From Caulobacter sp. Root343 (GTDB taxonomy: Bacteria; Pseudomonadota; Alphaproteobacteria; Caulobacterales; Caulobacteraceae): a stretch of DNA of 64,000 bases. Under the pieces are notes generated by a model that worked only from the letters and a program-made list of their open reading frames with translations, did not search any database and was not told the DNA's origin. The stretch's first letter is position 1, and every line of letters starts with the position of its first letter. The stretch covers positions 62,001-126,000 of the forward strand of contig NZ_LMDF01000008.1 in assembly GCF_001425745.1 (NCBI RefSeq). The letters run 5' to 3'. Shown here piece by piece: positions 17,134 to 24,348 of the stretch. The position numbers were made by a program, and so were the translations under genes.

Positions 17134-18267
17134 CTAAGCCGCCGTCGCTTCGAAGCCCTTGCGCAATTCAGCCTCGTCGAGGTCGCGGCCGATGAAGACC
17201 ATGCGGCTGTAGCGCTTGTCCTTGTCGGTCCATTCGCGCTGGAAGTCGCCTTCCAAGATCATGTGCACGGCCTGGAAGACGAGACGCTTGTTCTCGCCCT
17301 TCACGTCGATGATGCCCTTGGCGCGCAGGATGTCCGGGCCGCGCTTGGCCAGCAGGTCGTTGAGCCAGGCGGTGATCTTCTGGCCGTCGACGGGCTTGTC
17401 CAGGGTCAGGGAGACGCCCTTCACGCCATCGTCGTGGATGGCGCTGGCGTGGCCATGGTCGTGCCCATGGTCGTGCCCATGGTCGTGATGGTCGTGACCG
17501 CAGTGCTCGTCATGGACGTGCCCGTGGTCATGGCCGTGGTGGTGATGGTCATGGCCGCAGTGTTCGTCGTGGACATGGCCCGGCTCGCCGTGGGCGGGGT
17601 TGAGGAAGTCCGGCTCCAGGTCGGTGATCCGCTCCAGGTCGAAGCTGTGCTTGCCCAGGATGGCGTCCAGCGGGACGTTCGAGCGCTGGGCGCGGTGGAT
17701 CGGGGCCAGCGGATTGATGCGGCGGATGCGGGCCTCGACGTGGCGCAGGTCGTCTTCCGAGACCAGGTCGGTCTTGTTCAGCACGATCTGGTCGGCGAAG
17801 GCGATCTGCTCGACCGCTTCCTTGCTGTCGCCCAGCCGCAGCATGATGTGCTTGGCGTCGACCACGGCGGTGACCGAATCGAGGGCCGTGCGGGCCTTGA
17901 CGTCGTCGTCGACGAAGAAGGTCTGGGCCACCGGACCGGGATCGGCCAGGCCCGTGGTCTCGACGATGATGGCGTCGAAGCCACCCTTGCGCTTCATCAG
18001 ACCCTGGAGAACCCGGATCAGGTCGCCGCGCACCGTGCAGCAGACGCAGCCGTTGTTCATCTCGAACACTTCCTCGTCGGCCCCGACCACCAGGTCGTTG
18101 TCGATGCCGACCTCGCCGAACTCGTTGACGATCACGGCGTAGCGCTTGCCGTGCTCCTCGGTGAGAATGCGGTTCAGCAGCGTGGTCTTGCCGGCGCCGA
18201 GATAGCCGGTCAGCACGGTGACGGGGATCTTGCCGGCGGGGGCGGCGGCGGGAGCGTTCTGGGTCAT
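17134..18267 (-). CDS. COG0523 (CobW/ZigA-type) GTPase, putative zinc metallochaperone with His-rich insert
   Basis: A 377-residue G3E-family GTPase. It has the P-loop TGYLGAGKTTLLN (residues 19-31), the metal-binding CxCC motif in NNGCVCCTVRGDL (about 70-82), the DIV-like region VETTGLADPGPV and NKTDLV. A His/Asp-rich insert of about 45 residues (about 226-270), built from HDEHCGHDHHHHGH-like units, precedes the CobW C-terminal domain. Proteins of this type hand zinc to client enzymes when zinc is short. It lies 40 bases downstream of a putative metal permease whose promoter carries a Zur-like box, so the two are probably one zinc-responsive operon. Confidence 0.88.
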   Translation of the reverse strand: MTQNAPAAAPAGKIPVTVLTGYLGAGKTTLLNRILTEEHGKRYAVIVNEFGEVGIDNDLVVGADEEVFEMNNGCVCCTVRGDLIRVLQGLMKRKGGFDAIIVETTGLADPGPVAQTFFVDDDVKARTALDSVTAVVDAKHIMLRLGDSKEAVEQIAFADQIVLNKTDLVSEDDLRHVEARIRRINPLAPIHRAQRSNVPLDAILGKHSFDLERITDLEPDFLNPAHGEPGHVHDEHCGHDHHHHGHDHGHVHDEHCGHDHHDHGHDHGHDHGHASAIHDDGVKGVSLTLDKPVDGQKITAWLNDLLAKRGPDILRAKGIIDVKGENKRLVFQAVHMILEGDFQREWTDKDKRYSRMVFIGRDLDEAELRKGFEATAA

Positions 18268-18307
18268 GGGCGCTATTTAGGCGCTCGGAACCCGAAGCGG
18301 AACTCCC

Positions 18308-18937
18308 CTAGAGCTCCAGAAACGCCACGCCCACGCCCATGGCGATCAAGGCGACGCCCAGGATGGTCGATTCGTAGCGAGCGATCCTCTCTAGACCCAG
18401 CCGCTTGACGCCGGCCAGGCTCAGGGTGGTGAAGAGGAGCATGCCGCCCGCCGTGGCGGCCATCAGCACGGCGCTCAAGGCCGCGAAGCCGGTCCAGCCG
18501 TGCTTCACCCCGGCCAGATAGATCGGCAGGAAGGCCTCGCAGGGCGACAGGGTCAGCAGCACGACGAGGGCGATGATCGCCGCCCGGTCCGACGTGTAGC
18601 GGCGAGTCGAAACCTCAGCCTCGCCGTGGTCGTGACGGCCGCGCCATAGATAGAAGAGTCCGAGGCTCATCATCAGGGCGCCGACCACCCAGCCGAAGAC
18701 ATCGCCCATCTTGGGCTGCACGGCCAGGCCCGCGCCGACCAGAACCAGGCCCAGCAGGATGGTGAACGCCACGTGGCCCAGGCCGGCCAGGAAGGTGACG
18801 CCGAGGGTCTTGCCCGCCGACCAATGCTGCCCCCGCCCGACCAGCACGAAGGGCAGCCAGTGCGTTGGCAGGGCCGCGTGCAGGAAGGCGACGGTAAAGC
18901 CTGTGACGGCGATGGGGGCGAGAAGCGACGGGTTCAC
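18308..18937 (-). CDS. Six-helix membrane protein, putative metal permease (UreH/HupE/TauE-like)
   Basis: A 209-residue polytopic inner-membrane protein with about six hydrophobic segments. It has HAALPTHWLPFVLVGR near the N-terminus, LAGLGHVAFTILLG, a short His-rich loop (RGRHDHGEAE, about residues 99-108) and VVLLTLSPCEAFLPIYLAGV, a pattern of UreH/LysE-related transporters. The start is GTG 18937; no ATG is in frame upstream. Position behind a Zur-like palindrome and before a COG0523 GTPase points to zinc (or nickel/cobalt) handling, which is inference from context. Confidence 0.72.
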   Translation of the reverse strand: MNPSLLAPIAVTGFTVAFLHAALPTHWLPFVLVGRGQHWSAGKTLGVTFLAGLGHVAFTILLGLVLVGAGLAVQPKMGDVFGWVVGALMMSLGLFYLWRGRHDHGEAEVSTRRYTSDRAAIIALVVLLTLSPCEAFLPIYLAGVKHGWTGFAALSAVLMAATAGGMLLFTTLSLAGVKRLGLERIARYESTILGVALIAMGVGVAFLEL

Positions 18938-18952
18938 CCGATGGCCTATAGC

Positions 18953-18969
18953 GTGTTATAAAGTAACAC
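18953..18969. promoter_or_regulatory. Zur-box-like palindrome upstream of metal operon
   Basis: Perfect 6-base arms GTGTTA (18953-18958) and TAACAC (18964-18969) flank TAAAG. The AT-rich TGTTA-N5-TAACA form resembles alphaproteobacterial Zur sites. It ends 16 bases before the permease start codon, where bound repressor would block expression. Confidence 0.6.
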
Positions 18970-19035
18970 ACCAGAGGCTTATTGCGCGCCCGCCACATTG
19001 GCCCGAGATCGGCGCCGGAATCCGCCGCGACGCCG

Positions 19036-19063
19036 TTGACTCTCAGCCTTTGCGCTGTATAAG
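19036..19063 (+). promoter_or_regulatory. Housekeeping promoter of rplU-rpmA
   Basis: TTGACT (19036-19041) and TATAAG (19058-19063) are separated by 16 bases, a good sigma-70/RpoD-type match. Downstream, the untranslated leader has a hairpin with 7-base arms CGCCCGC (19076-19082) and GCGGGCG (19094-19100), a possible site for ribosomal-protein feedback control. Confidence 0.65.
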
Positions 19064-19140
19064 TCGCGCCCTCTTCGCCCGCCGGGTTTCCGAGCGGGCG
19101 TTCCCTATTTTGCGAACGCACGTTTTTAAGGCGCTAACCT

Positions 19141-19695
19141 ATGTACGCGGTGATCAAAACCGGCGGCAAGCAGTACCGGGTTCAAGCCGGCGACCTGCTG
19201 GTGGTCGAAAAGCTCGAAGGTGAACCCGGCGCTGCCGTGGCCTTCGGTGAAGTCCTGATGCTTGGCGAAGGCGAGGCCGTGACGGTCGGCGCCCCCACCG
19301 TGGACGGCGCTGTCGTCTCCGGGACCCTGCTCGAAACCCGCAAGGGTGAGAAGGTGAAGATCTTCAAGAAGATCCGTCGCCAGGGCTATCGCCGCACCCG
19401 CGGCCATCGTCAGTTCGAGTCCGTCGTGCGCGTCACGTCGGTCGTCGGCGCTGGCCTGGAAGCCAAGTGGGACGGCGCGATCGACCTGACCCCGAAGGTC
19501 ATCCTGAACGCTCGCGCTCGTGGCCTCGGCGACGCCGCCGTTCCGGCGACGATCCCGACCGCTTCGGAAGCTGCTCCGGCTGCTCCGAAGAAGGCCGCCA
19601 AGGCTCCGAAGGCCGAAGCGACCGCCGAAGCCGCCCCGAAGAAGAAGGCCGCCCCTAAGAAGGCCGCCGCCACCACGGAGGAAGGCGAAGCCTAA
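19141..19695 (+). CDS. rplU: 50S ribosomal protein L21 with long C-terminal Ala/Lys extension
   Basis: A 184-residue L21. The core (residues 1-103) is standard: MYAVIKTGGKQYRVQAGD, GAPTVDGAVV, and KIRRQGYRRTRGHRQ, which contacts 23S rRNA. A tail of about 80 residues dominated by Ala, Lys, Pro and Glu (APKKAAKAPKAEATAEA...) follows; E. coli L21 ends at 103. The tail is probably disordered and basic. It is the first gene of the rplU-rpmA operon, 31 bases before rpmA. Confidence 0.97.
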   Translation: MYAVIKTGGKQYRVQAGDLLVVEKLEGEPGAAVAFGEVLMLGEGEAVTVGAPTVDGAVVSGTLLETRKGEKVKIFKKIRRQGYRRTRGHRQFESVVRVTSVVGAGLEAKWDGAIDLTPKVILNARARGLGDAAVPATIPTASEAAPAAPKKAAKAPKAEATAEAAPKKKAAPKKAAATTEEGEA

Positions 19696-19726
19696 GGGCG
19701 ACGCCTTCTAAAGGTAGGAGAGCAAG

Positions 19727-19996
19727 ATGGCTCACAAGAAATCAGGCGGCTCGTCCAGCAACGGTCGCGACTCAGAATCGAAGCGCCTTGGCGTGAAGAA
19801 GTTCGGCGGCGAGAAGGTTCTCGCCGGCAACATCCTCGTGCGTCAACGCGGCACCAAGTTCTATCCGGGCGCCAATGTCGGCATCGGCAAGGACCACACC
19901 CTCTTCGCGCTCGTCCAAGGCGCGGTGGGCTTCGTGACCAAGAAGCAGAACCGCACCTACGTGACGGTGACGCCGGCCGCTCAACCGGCCGAGTAA
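19727..19996 (+). CDS. rpmA: 50S ribosomal protein L27
   Basis: An 89-residue L27, full length. It has the N-terminal MAHKKSGGSSSNGRDSESKR that reaches the peptidyl-transferase centre, then LGVKKFGGEKVLAGNILVRQRGTKFYPG. It is preceded by AGGAGAG and followed by a strong terminator. Clustering with rplU and, further on, obgE is the usual alphaproteobacterial arrangement. Confidence 0.98.
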   Translation: MAHKKSGGSSSNGRDSESKRLGVKKFGGEKVLAGNILVRQRGTKFYPGANVGIGKDHTLFALVQGAVGFVTKKQNRTYVTVTPAAQPAE

Positions 19997-20061
19997 GCAC
20001 GAACCAGAGTTTCTTCGGGTCGTGCTTCTCAAGAAGAAGACGATCCGGACAGACGATCTCT

Positions 20062-20102
20062 AGCGGGGAGTCCGGAACGCCGGGCTCCCCGCTTTTGTTT
20101 TG
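20062..20102 (+). terminator. Intrinsic terminator of rplU-rpmA operon
   Basis: A 14-bp stem (20062-20075 with 20080-20093, one G-T pair) closes an AACG loop and is followed by TTTTGTTTTG. It lies 65 bases after the rpmA stop. Confidence 0.92.
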
Positions 20103-20187
20103 TCCCGCCGCCTTCTGAAATAAACTTCGCCATGGCGGCGTCACGGTCCCAAAGCAAAGAGGACCGGAGGAACTCTGGGAGGCGCCG

Positions 20188-20721
20188 ATGTGCGTCATCG
20201 AACAAAGACCGGTCATCGAGACCCAGCGGCTGACGCTGCGCGTTCCGGCCCTGGCCGACGCCGAGCGCGTGGCGGCCTTCTGCGCCGACCATGACGTCGC
20301 GCGCATGACCACGCGCATGCCCTCGCCCTATACCCGCGGCCATGCCGAGGATTTCCTGGCGCGCTGCGAAACCCAGGACCGCTCGCGCGACAACGCCTTC
20401 GCCATCGAACTGGCGGGCGAAGGGCTGATCGGCGTCGTCGGCCTGTTCACCACCACGGCCGGCGAAATCGAGATGGGCTACTGGATCGGCCGCCCCTATT
20501 GGGGCCGGGGCTACGCCACCGAGGCGACCAAGGGCGCGCTGGACTGGACCCGAAGCGCCTGGAAGAAGCGCTACGTCGTGGCCGGGCACTTCGACGACAA
20601 CGACGTCTCGGGCCGGGTGCTGGTCAAGGCCGGCTTCCTCTACACCGGCGTCGTCGAGCACAAGCCCTCGATCGCTCGCGGAACACTGGCGGCCACGCGG
20701 ATGATGGTGTGGCTGGCTTGA
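20188..20721 (+). CDS. GNAT family N-acetyltransferase
   Basis: A 177-residue RimJ/RimL-type acetyltransferase: IETQRLTLRVPALADAERV at the N-terminus, MGYWIGRPYWGRGYATEATKGALDW as the acetyl-CoA loop (about residues 93-117), and DNDVSGRVLVKAGFLYTG. An acetyltransferase near rplU-rpmA is common in alphaproteobacteria, so a ribosome- or growth-linked substrate is possible but unproven. GGAGG lies eight bases upstream of ATG 20188. Confidence 0.88.
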   Translation: MCVIEQRPVIETQRLTLRVPALADAERVAAFCADHDVARMTTRMPSPYTRGHAEDFLARCETQDRSRDNAFAIELAGEGLIGVVGLFTTTAGEIEMGYWIGRPYWGRGYATEATKGALDWTRSAWKKRYVVAGHFDDNDVSGRVLVKAGFLYTGVVEHKPSIARGTLAATRMMVWLA

Positions 20722-20726
20722 TAAGC

Positions 20727-20826
20727 TGTCATCCCGGCCGTAGCGAAGCGGAGAGCCGGGACCGCCAGAGGCTCTGAGCTTCCGGCGATCCCGGATCGGC
20801 GCGCTACGCGCTTGTCCGGGATGACA
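20727..20826. repeat. 'TGTCATCCCGG' palindromic repeat, copy A
   Basis: A 100-base element beginning TGTCATCCCGG and ending CCGGGATGACA, with inner hairpins GCGCGCTACGCGC and GAGGCTCTGAGCTTC. It shares its units, in reverse order and strand, with 24191-24289. It lies between convergent genes. Confidence 0.7.
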
Positions 20827-20837
20827 GTTTTAAAGGT

Positions 20838-21791
20838 CTATGCCGCGCGGTGGGTGTGGATCACCTTCTGCGGGCCTTCGCGGAAGCGCTTCTCGGCCGT
20901 GGTGATCCGCTCGCACAGGGCGTCCAGATCGCTGAGCAGCGAGTAGGTGGCGTAGATGGGGATCTCCATCAGCGCCACCTGGGCGCGCGGCATGAATTCC
21001 GTGTACTTCTTCCACGAGACGTGACCGTCACGGGCGGCCATGGCCCGCTGGCCCAGCGGGTTCCACAGATCCAGGTCCATCAGGTCGTCGCGACACTGCT
21101 TCATGACCGGCAGGGCGATGTAGAGGAACAGGAACGTCGGGGTGGCGGCGCGGGCGAACTGCGGCTGCACCTGCAGGTGCCAGATGCGGTAAGCCTCGAA
21201 GAAGCCCTTCTTGCGCACCGGGTCCGGCGGCAGCCAGGTGGCGTTCTCGTTGATCAGTTCGTTGGCCGTGCCCGAACGCTTGACCAGTTCGTCGGCGCTG
21301 GTCCCGGCCGGCATGGTCTTGGACAGGGCCGCGACCGGAATGGCCAGCTTCTTGGCGACGTCGGTATAGGCGACCTGCCGGCCGGCCATCGGCGTCCACT
21401 GGCCGAACGACGGCGCGCCCTGCGCACCCGCGCGCTTGGTGGCCGCCGTCTTGTGCATCATCAGCTGCTCTTCGCGCTGTTTCTCGGCGCGCAGGCGGTC
21501 GAATTCGGCTTCGTGGGCGGCCTGTTCGTCGGGCGTCATCCACCGGGCGCGGCCGGGGCCATAGGTGCGCTCGAAGCGGTTCACCAGCACCAGGCTGTGC
21601 TCGGCCGACGGCTTGACGCCGATCTCGGCCAGAAAGGTCTTGAACTCGCGCCACTGCGGCGCGACGCCCGTGCCCCGGCTGATCAGGATGTTGCGGTGAG
21701 CGGACGCCTCGGCGCTATACTTGCGGTGTAGGTCCTGCGTCGACAGCTCGCGCAGATCCTGCGCCAGATTCCCGTTGCCTTCTTCTGCCAT
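20838..21791 (-). CDS. Uncharacterised protein (soluble, 317 residues)
   Basis: Not recognised. The product begins MAEEGNGNLAQDLRELSTQD and is rich in charged helices; residues about 55-120 carry FERTYGPGRARWMTPDEQAAHEAEF and a Glu/Arg/Gln-rich helix, while residues about 200-300 contain aromatic-rich segments (FFEAYRIWHLQVQPQF, TFLFLYIALPVM, IPIYATYSLLSDLDAL). There is no signal peptide and no clear transmembrane helix apart from the short LFLYIALPV stretch. ATG 21791 is preferred over an upstream start at 21902. Codon use is like its neighbours. It is divergent from obgE across 200 bases. Confidence 0.75.
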   Translation of the reverse strand: MAEEGNGNLAQDLRELSTQDLHRKYSAEASAHRNILISRGTGVAPQWREFKTFLAEIGVKPSAEHSLVLVNRFERTYGPGRARWMTPDEQAAHEAEFDRLRAEKQREEQLMMHKTAATKRAGAQGAPSFGQWTPMAGRQVAYTDVAKKLAIPVAALSKTMPAGTSADELVKRSGTANELINENATWLPPDPVRKKGFFEAYRIWHLQVQPQFARAATPTFLFLYIALPVMKQCRDDLMDLDLWNPLGQRAMAARDGHVSWKKYTEFMPRAQVALMEIPIYATYSLLSDLDALCERITTAEKRFREGPQKVIHTHRAA

Positions 21792-21991
21792 AGCCAAGGT
21801 CAGCCTCCCGCTCCGCCATAGAAGAAATGGCGGTTTTGCTGCCAAGACACTTTGTCGCACTATGTGTTTTAACACTTCGTCACGATCGCGGGCTTCCGTC
21901 ACGCTTTTTCGCGGCGTCCCCAGTGACCAAGCGTCACAGTCCAGAAGCCTTTGGGCTCGACGCGCGGGACGCCTTGGGACTAAAGAGCGCC

Positions 21992-23056
21992 ATGAAATTC
22001 TTGGACCAATGCAAGATCTACATCCGCTCCGGTAACGGCGGCGGCGGATCGGTGTCGTTCCGCCGCGAGAAGTACATCGAGTACGGCGGCCCGGACGGCG
22101 GCGACGGCGGTCGCGGCGGCGACGTGTGGATCGAGGCCGTGGAAGGCCTCAACACCCTGATCGACTACCGCTACCAGCAGCACTTCAAGGCCGGCACGGG
22201 CGTGCACGGCATGGGCCGCGCGCGTCACGGCGCCGCCGGCGACGACGTGTTGCTGAAGGTTCCGGTCGGCACCGAAATCCTCGAGGAGGACAAGGAAACC
22301 CTGATCGCCGACCTCGACCACGCCGGCGCGCGCCTGCTGCTGGCCAAGGGCGGCAACGGCGGCTGGGGCAATCTGCACTTCAAGGGCCCGGTCAACCAGG
22401 CCCCGAAATACGCCAATCCCGGCCAGGAGGGCGAGGAGCGCTGGATCTGGCTGCGGCTGAAGCTGATTGCCGACGTCGGCCTGGTGGGCCTGCCCAACGC
22501 GGGCAAGTCGACCTTCCTGGCCGCCGCCAGCGCCGCCAAGCCCAAGATCGCCGACTATCCGTTCACGACCCTGACCCCGAACCTGGGCGTGGTGGACCTC
22601 TCCTCCGACGAGCGCTTCGTCCTGGCCGACATCCCCGGCCTGATCGAAGGTGCGTCGGAGGGCGCGGGCCTGGGCACCCGCTTCCTCGGCCACGTCGAAC
22701 GCTCGGCCACCCTGATCCACCTGATCGACGCCACGCAAGAGGACGTCGCCGGGGCCTACGAGACGATCCGGGGCGAGCTGGAGGCCTATGGCGAGGACCT
22801 GGCCGACAAGGCCGAGATCCTGGCCCTCAACAAGATCGACGCCCTCGACGAGGAGACCCTCGCCGAGAAGATCGCCGAGCTGGAAGCGGTCTCGGGGATC
22901 AAGCCGCGCCTGGTCTCCGGCGTCTCCGGTCAGGGCGTCACCGAGCTGCTGCGCGCCGCCTATCGGCAGGTTCGCATACGCCGTGGCGATCTCGAGGAAG
23001 AAATCGCCGAGGACGAGGACCACGTCGACGAGACCCCCGGGGGCTGGACGCCGTGA
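21992..23056 (+). CDS. obgE: Obg family GTPase CgtA/ObgE
   Basis: A 354-residue essential ribosome-associated GTPase; in Caulobacter (CgtA) it supports late 50S assembly. The Gly-rich Obg domain (residues 1-158; KIYIRSGNGGGGSVSFRREK, GGPDGGDGGRGGDVW) precedes the G domain: G1 GLPNAGKST, the TTLTPNLG switch, G3 DIPGLIEGA and G4 NKID. ATG 21992 gives the canonical MKFLDQCKIY start; the frame is open upstream without a better start. The stop overlaps the proB GTG start by four bases. Confidence 0.98.
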   Translation: MKFLDQCKIYIRSGNGGGGSVSFRREKYIEYGGPDGGDGGRGGDVWIEAVEGLNTLIDYRYQQHFKAGTGVHGMGRARHGAAGDDVLLKVPVGTEILEEDKETLIADLDHAGARLLLAKGGNGGWGNLHFKGPVNQAPKYANPGQEGEERWIWLRLKLIADVGLVGLPNAGKSTFLAAASAAKPKIADYPFTTLTPNLGVVDLSSDERFVLADIPGLIEGASEGAGLGTRFLGHVERSATLIHLIDATQEDVAGAYETIRGELEAYGEDLADKAEILALNKIDALDEETLAEKIAELEAVSGIKPRLVSGVSGQGVTELLRAAYRQVRIRRGDLEEEIAEDEDHVDETPGGWTP

Positions 23057-24186
23057 ACCTGGCCTCCCAGGCGGCTTTCGAAGGCGCCCGTCGCATCGTC
23101 TTCAAGGTCGGCTCGGCCCTGCTGGTCGACATCGAGACGGGGGCGGCTGACCGCGCCTGGCTGGAAGCGTTCTGCGCAGACGCCGCCGCCCTGCGCGCGG
23201 CGGGCAAGCAGGTGTTGGTGGTCTCGTCGGGCGCGGTCGCCCTGGGAAGGCGTCGTCTGGGCCTGGTCGGCCGCAAGACCACCCTCCCGGAGAAGCAGGC
23301 CGCCGCCGCCGCCGGCCAGAGCCTGCTGATGCACGCCTGGGAGGAGGCCTTCGAGCCGCACGGGATCGGCGTCGCCCAGATCCTGCTGACTCGCGACGAC
23401 ACCGAGACCCGCCGCCGCTGGCTGAACGCCCGCGCCACCACCGAGACCCTGATGGGCCTGGGCGTGGTCCCCGTGGTCAACGAGAACGACACGGTGGTCA
23501 CCGAGGAGATCCGCTACGGCGACAACGACCGCCTGGCCGCCCGCGTGGCCCAGATGGCCGGCGCCGACTTGCTGGTGCTGCTCTCCGACATCGACGGCCT
23601 CTACACGGCCGACCCGCGCAAGACCTCCAAGGCTCAGCACATCCCGCTGGTCAGCGAGATCACGCCCGAGATCGCGGCCATGGCCGAGGGCGCCAACGCC
23701 GTGGCCGGGGTCGGCACCGGCGGCATGGCCACCAAGATCGCCGCCGCTCGCATCGCCCGCGCCGCCGGCTGCGCCACCCTGATCACCCTGGGCTCGCGCC
23801 CCCACCCGCTGGCCGCCATCGCCGCCGGCGAGAAGGCGACCCTGATCGAGGCCGGCGGCTCGCCCGCCGCCGCCTATAAGGCCTGGATCGCCGGGTCGCT
23901 GGCCCCGCAAGGCTGGGTGACGATCGACGCCGGCGCCGCCAAGGCCCTGGTCTCCGGCAAGAGCCTGCTGGCCGCCGGGGTGCGCGCCATCGAGGGGCCG
24001 TTCGACAAGGGCGACGCCGTCCGCGTCCGCGACGAGACCGGACGCGAGGTGGCGCGCGGCCTCGTTCGTTACGACAGCGCCGACGCCCACCGCATCGCCG
24101 GCCTGCGCTCCGACGCCATCGAGGCCGAGCTGGGCTTCACCGAAGGCCCGATGATCCACGCGGATGACCTGGCGGTGAGCTCCTAA
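23053..24186 (+). CDS. proB: Glutamate 5-kinase
   Basis: A 377-residue enzyme phosphorylating glutamate in the first step of proline synthesis. The amino-acid-kinase domain (about 1-260) shows RRIVFKVGSALLV, VSSGAVALGRRRLG, PVVNENDTVVTEEIRYGDNDRLAARVA and GTGGMATKIAAARIA. A C-terminal PUA domain (about 280-360) follows. The start is GTG 23053, overlapping the obgE stop (GTGA), so translation is coupled. obgE-proB is a conserved alphaproteobacterial pair; proA is not in view. Confidence 0.96.
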   Translation: MNLASQAAFEGARRIVFKVGSALLVDIETGAADRAWLEAFCADAAALRAAGKQVLVVSSGAVALGRRRLGLVGRKTTLPEKQAAAAAGQSLLMHAWEEAFEPHGIGVAQILLTRDDTETRRRWLNARATTETLMGLGVVPVVNENDTVVTEEIRYGDNDRLAARVAQMAGADLLVLLSDIDGLYTADPRKTSKAQHIPLVSEITPEIAAMAEGANAVAGVGTGGMATKIAAARIARAAGCATLITLGSRPHPLAAIAAGEKATLIEAGGSPAAAYKAWIAGSLAPQGWVTIDAGAAKALVSGKSLLAAGVRAIEGPFDKGDAVRVRDETGREVARGLVRYDSADAHRIAGLRSDAIEAELGFTEGPMIHADDLAVSS

Positions 24187-24190
24187 AATC

Positions 24191-24289
24191 TGTCATCCCG
24201 GACAAGCGCGCAGCGCGCCGATCCGGGACCGCCGTAAGCGCTGAGTTCGTAGCGGTCCCAGCTCCCCGCTTCGCTGCGGCCGGATGACA
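24191..24289. repeat. 'TGTCATCCCGG' palindromic repeat, copy B (inverted relative to copy A)
   Basis: A 99-base element starting TGTCATCCCGGACAAGCGCG and ending CCGGATGACA, containing GCGCGCAGCGCGC and CTTCGCTGCGG hairpin units. Its order is the reverse complement of the copy at 20727-20826. It sits 4 bases after the proB stop and may serve as its transcription terminator or mRNA-stabilising element. Confidence 0.7.
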
Positions 24290-24348
24290 GTTTCCGATTC
24301 AGTTCTCCCATCGGCCGGTCTAGGTTCCGCGCGTTCCCAGGAGTCCCC

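Noticed and set aside
17440..17590. CRISPR-like or satellite array
   Set aside because: The repetition is explained by codons of the His-rich insert of a coding gene; there are no constant repeats with unique spacers.
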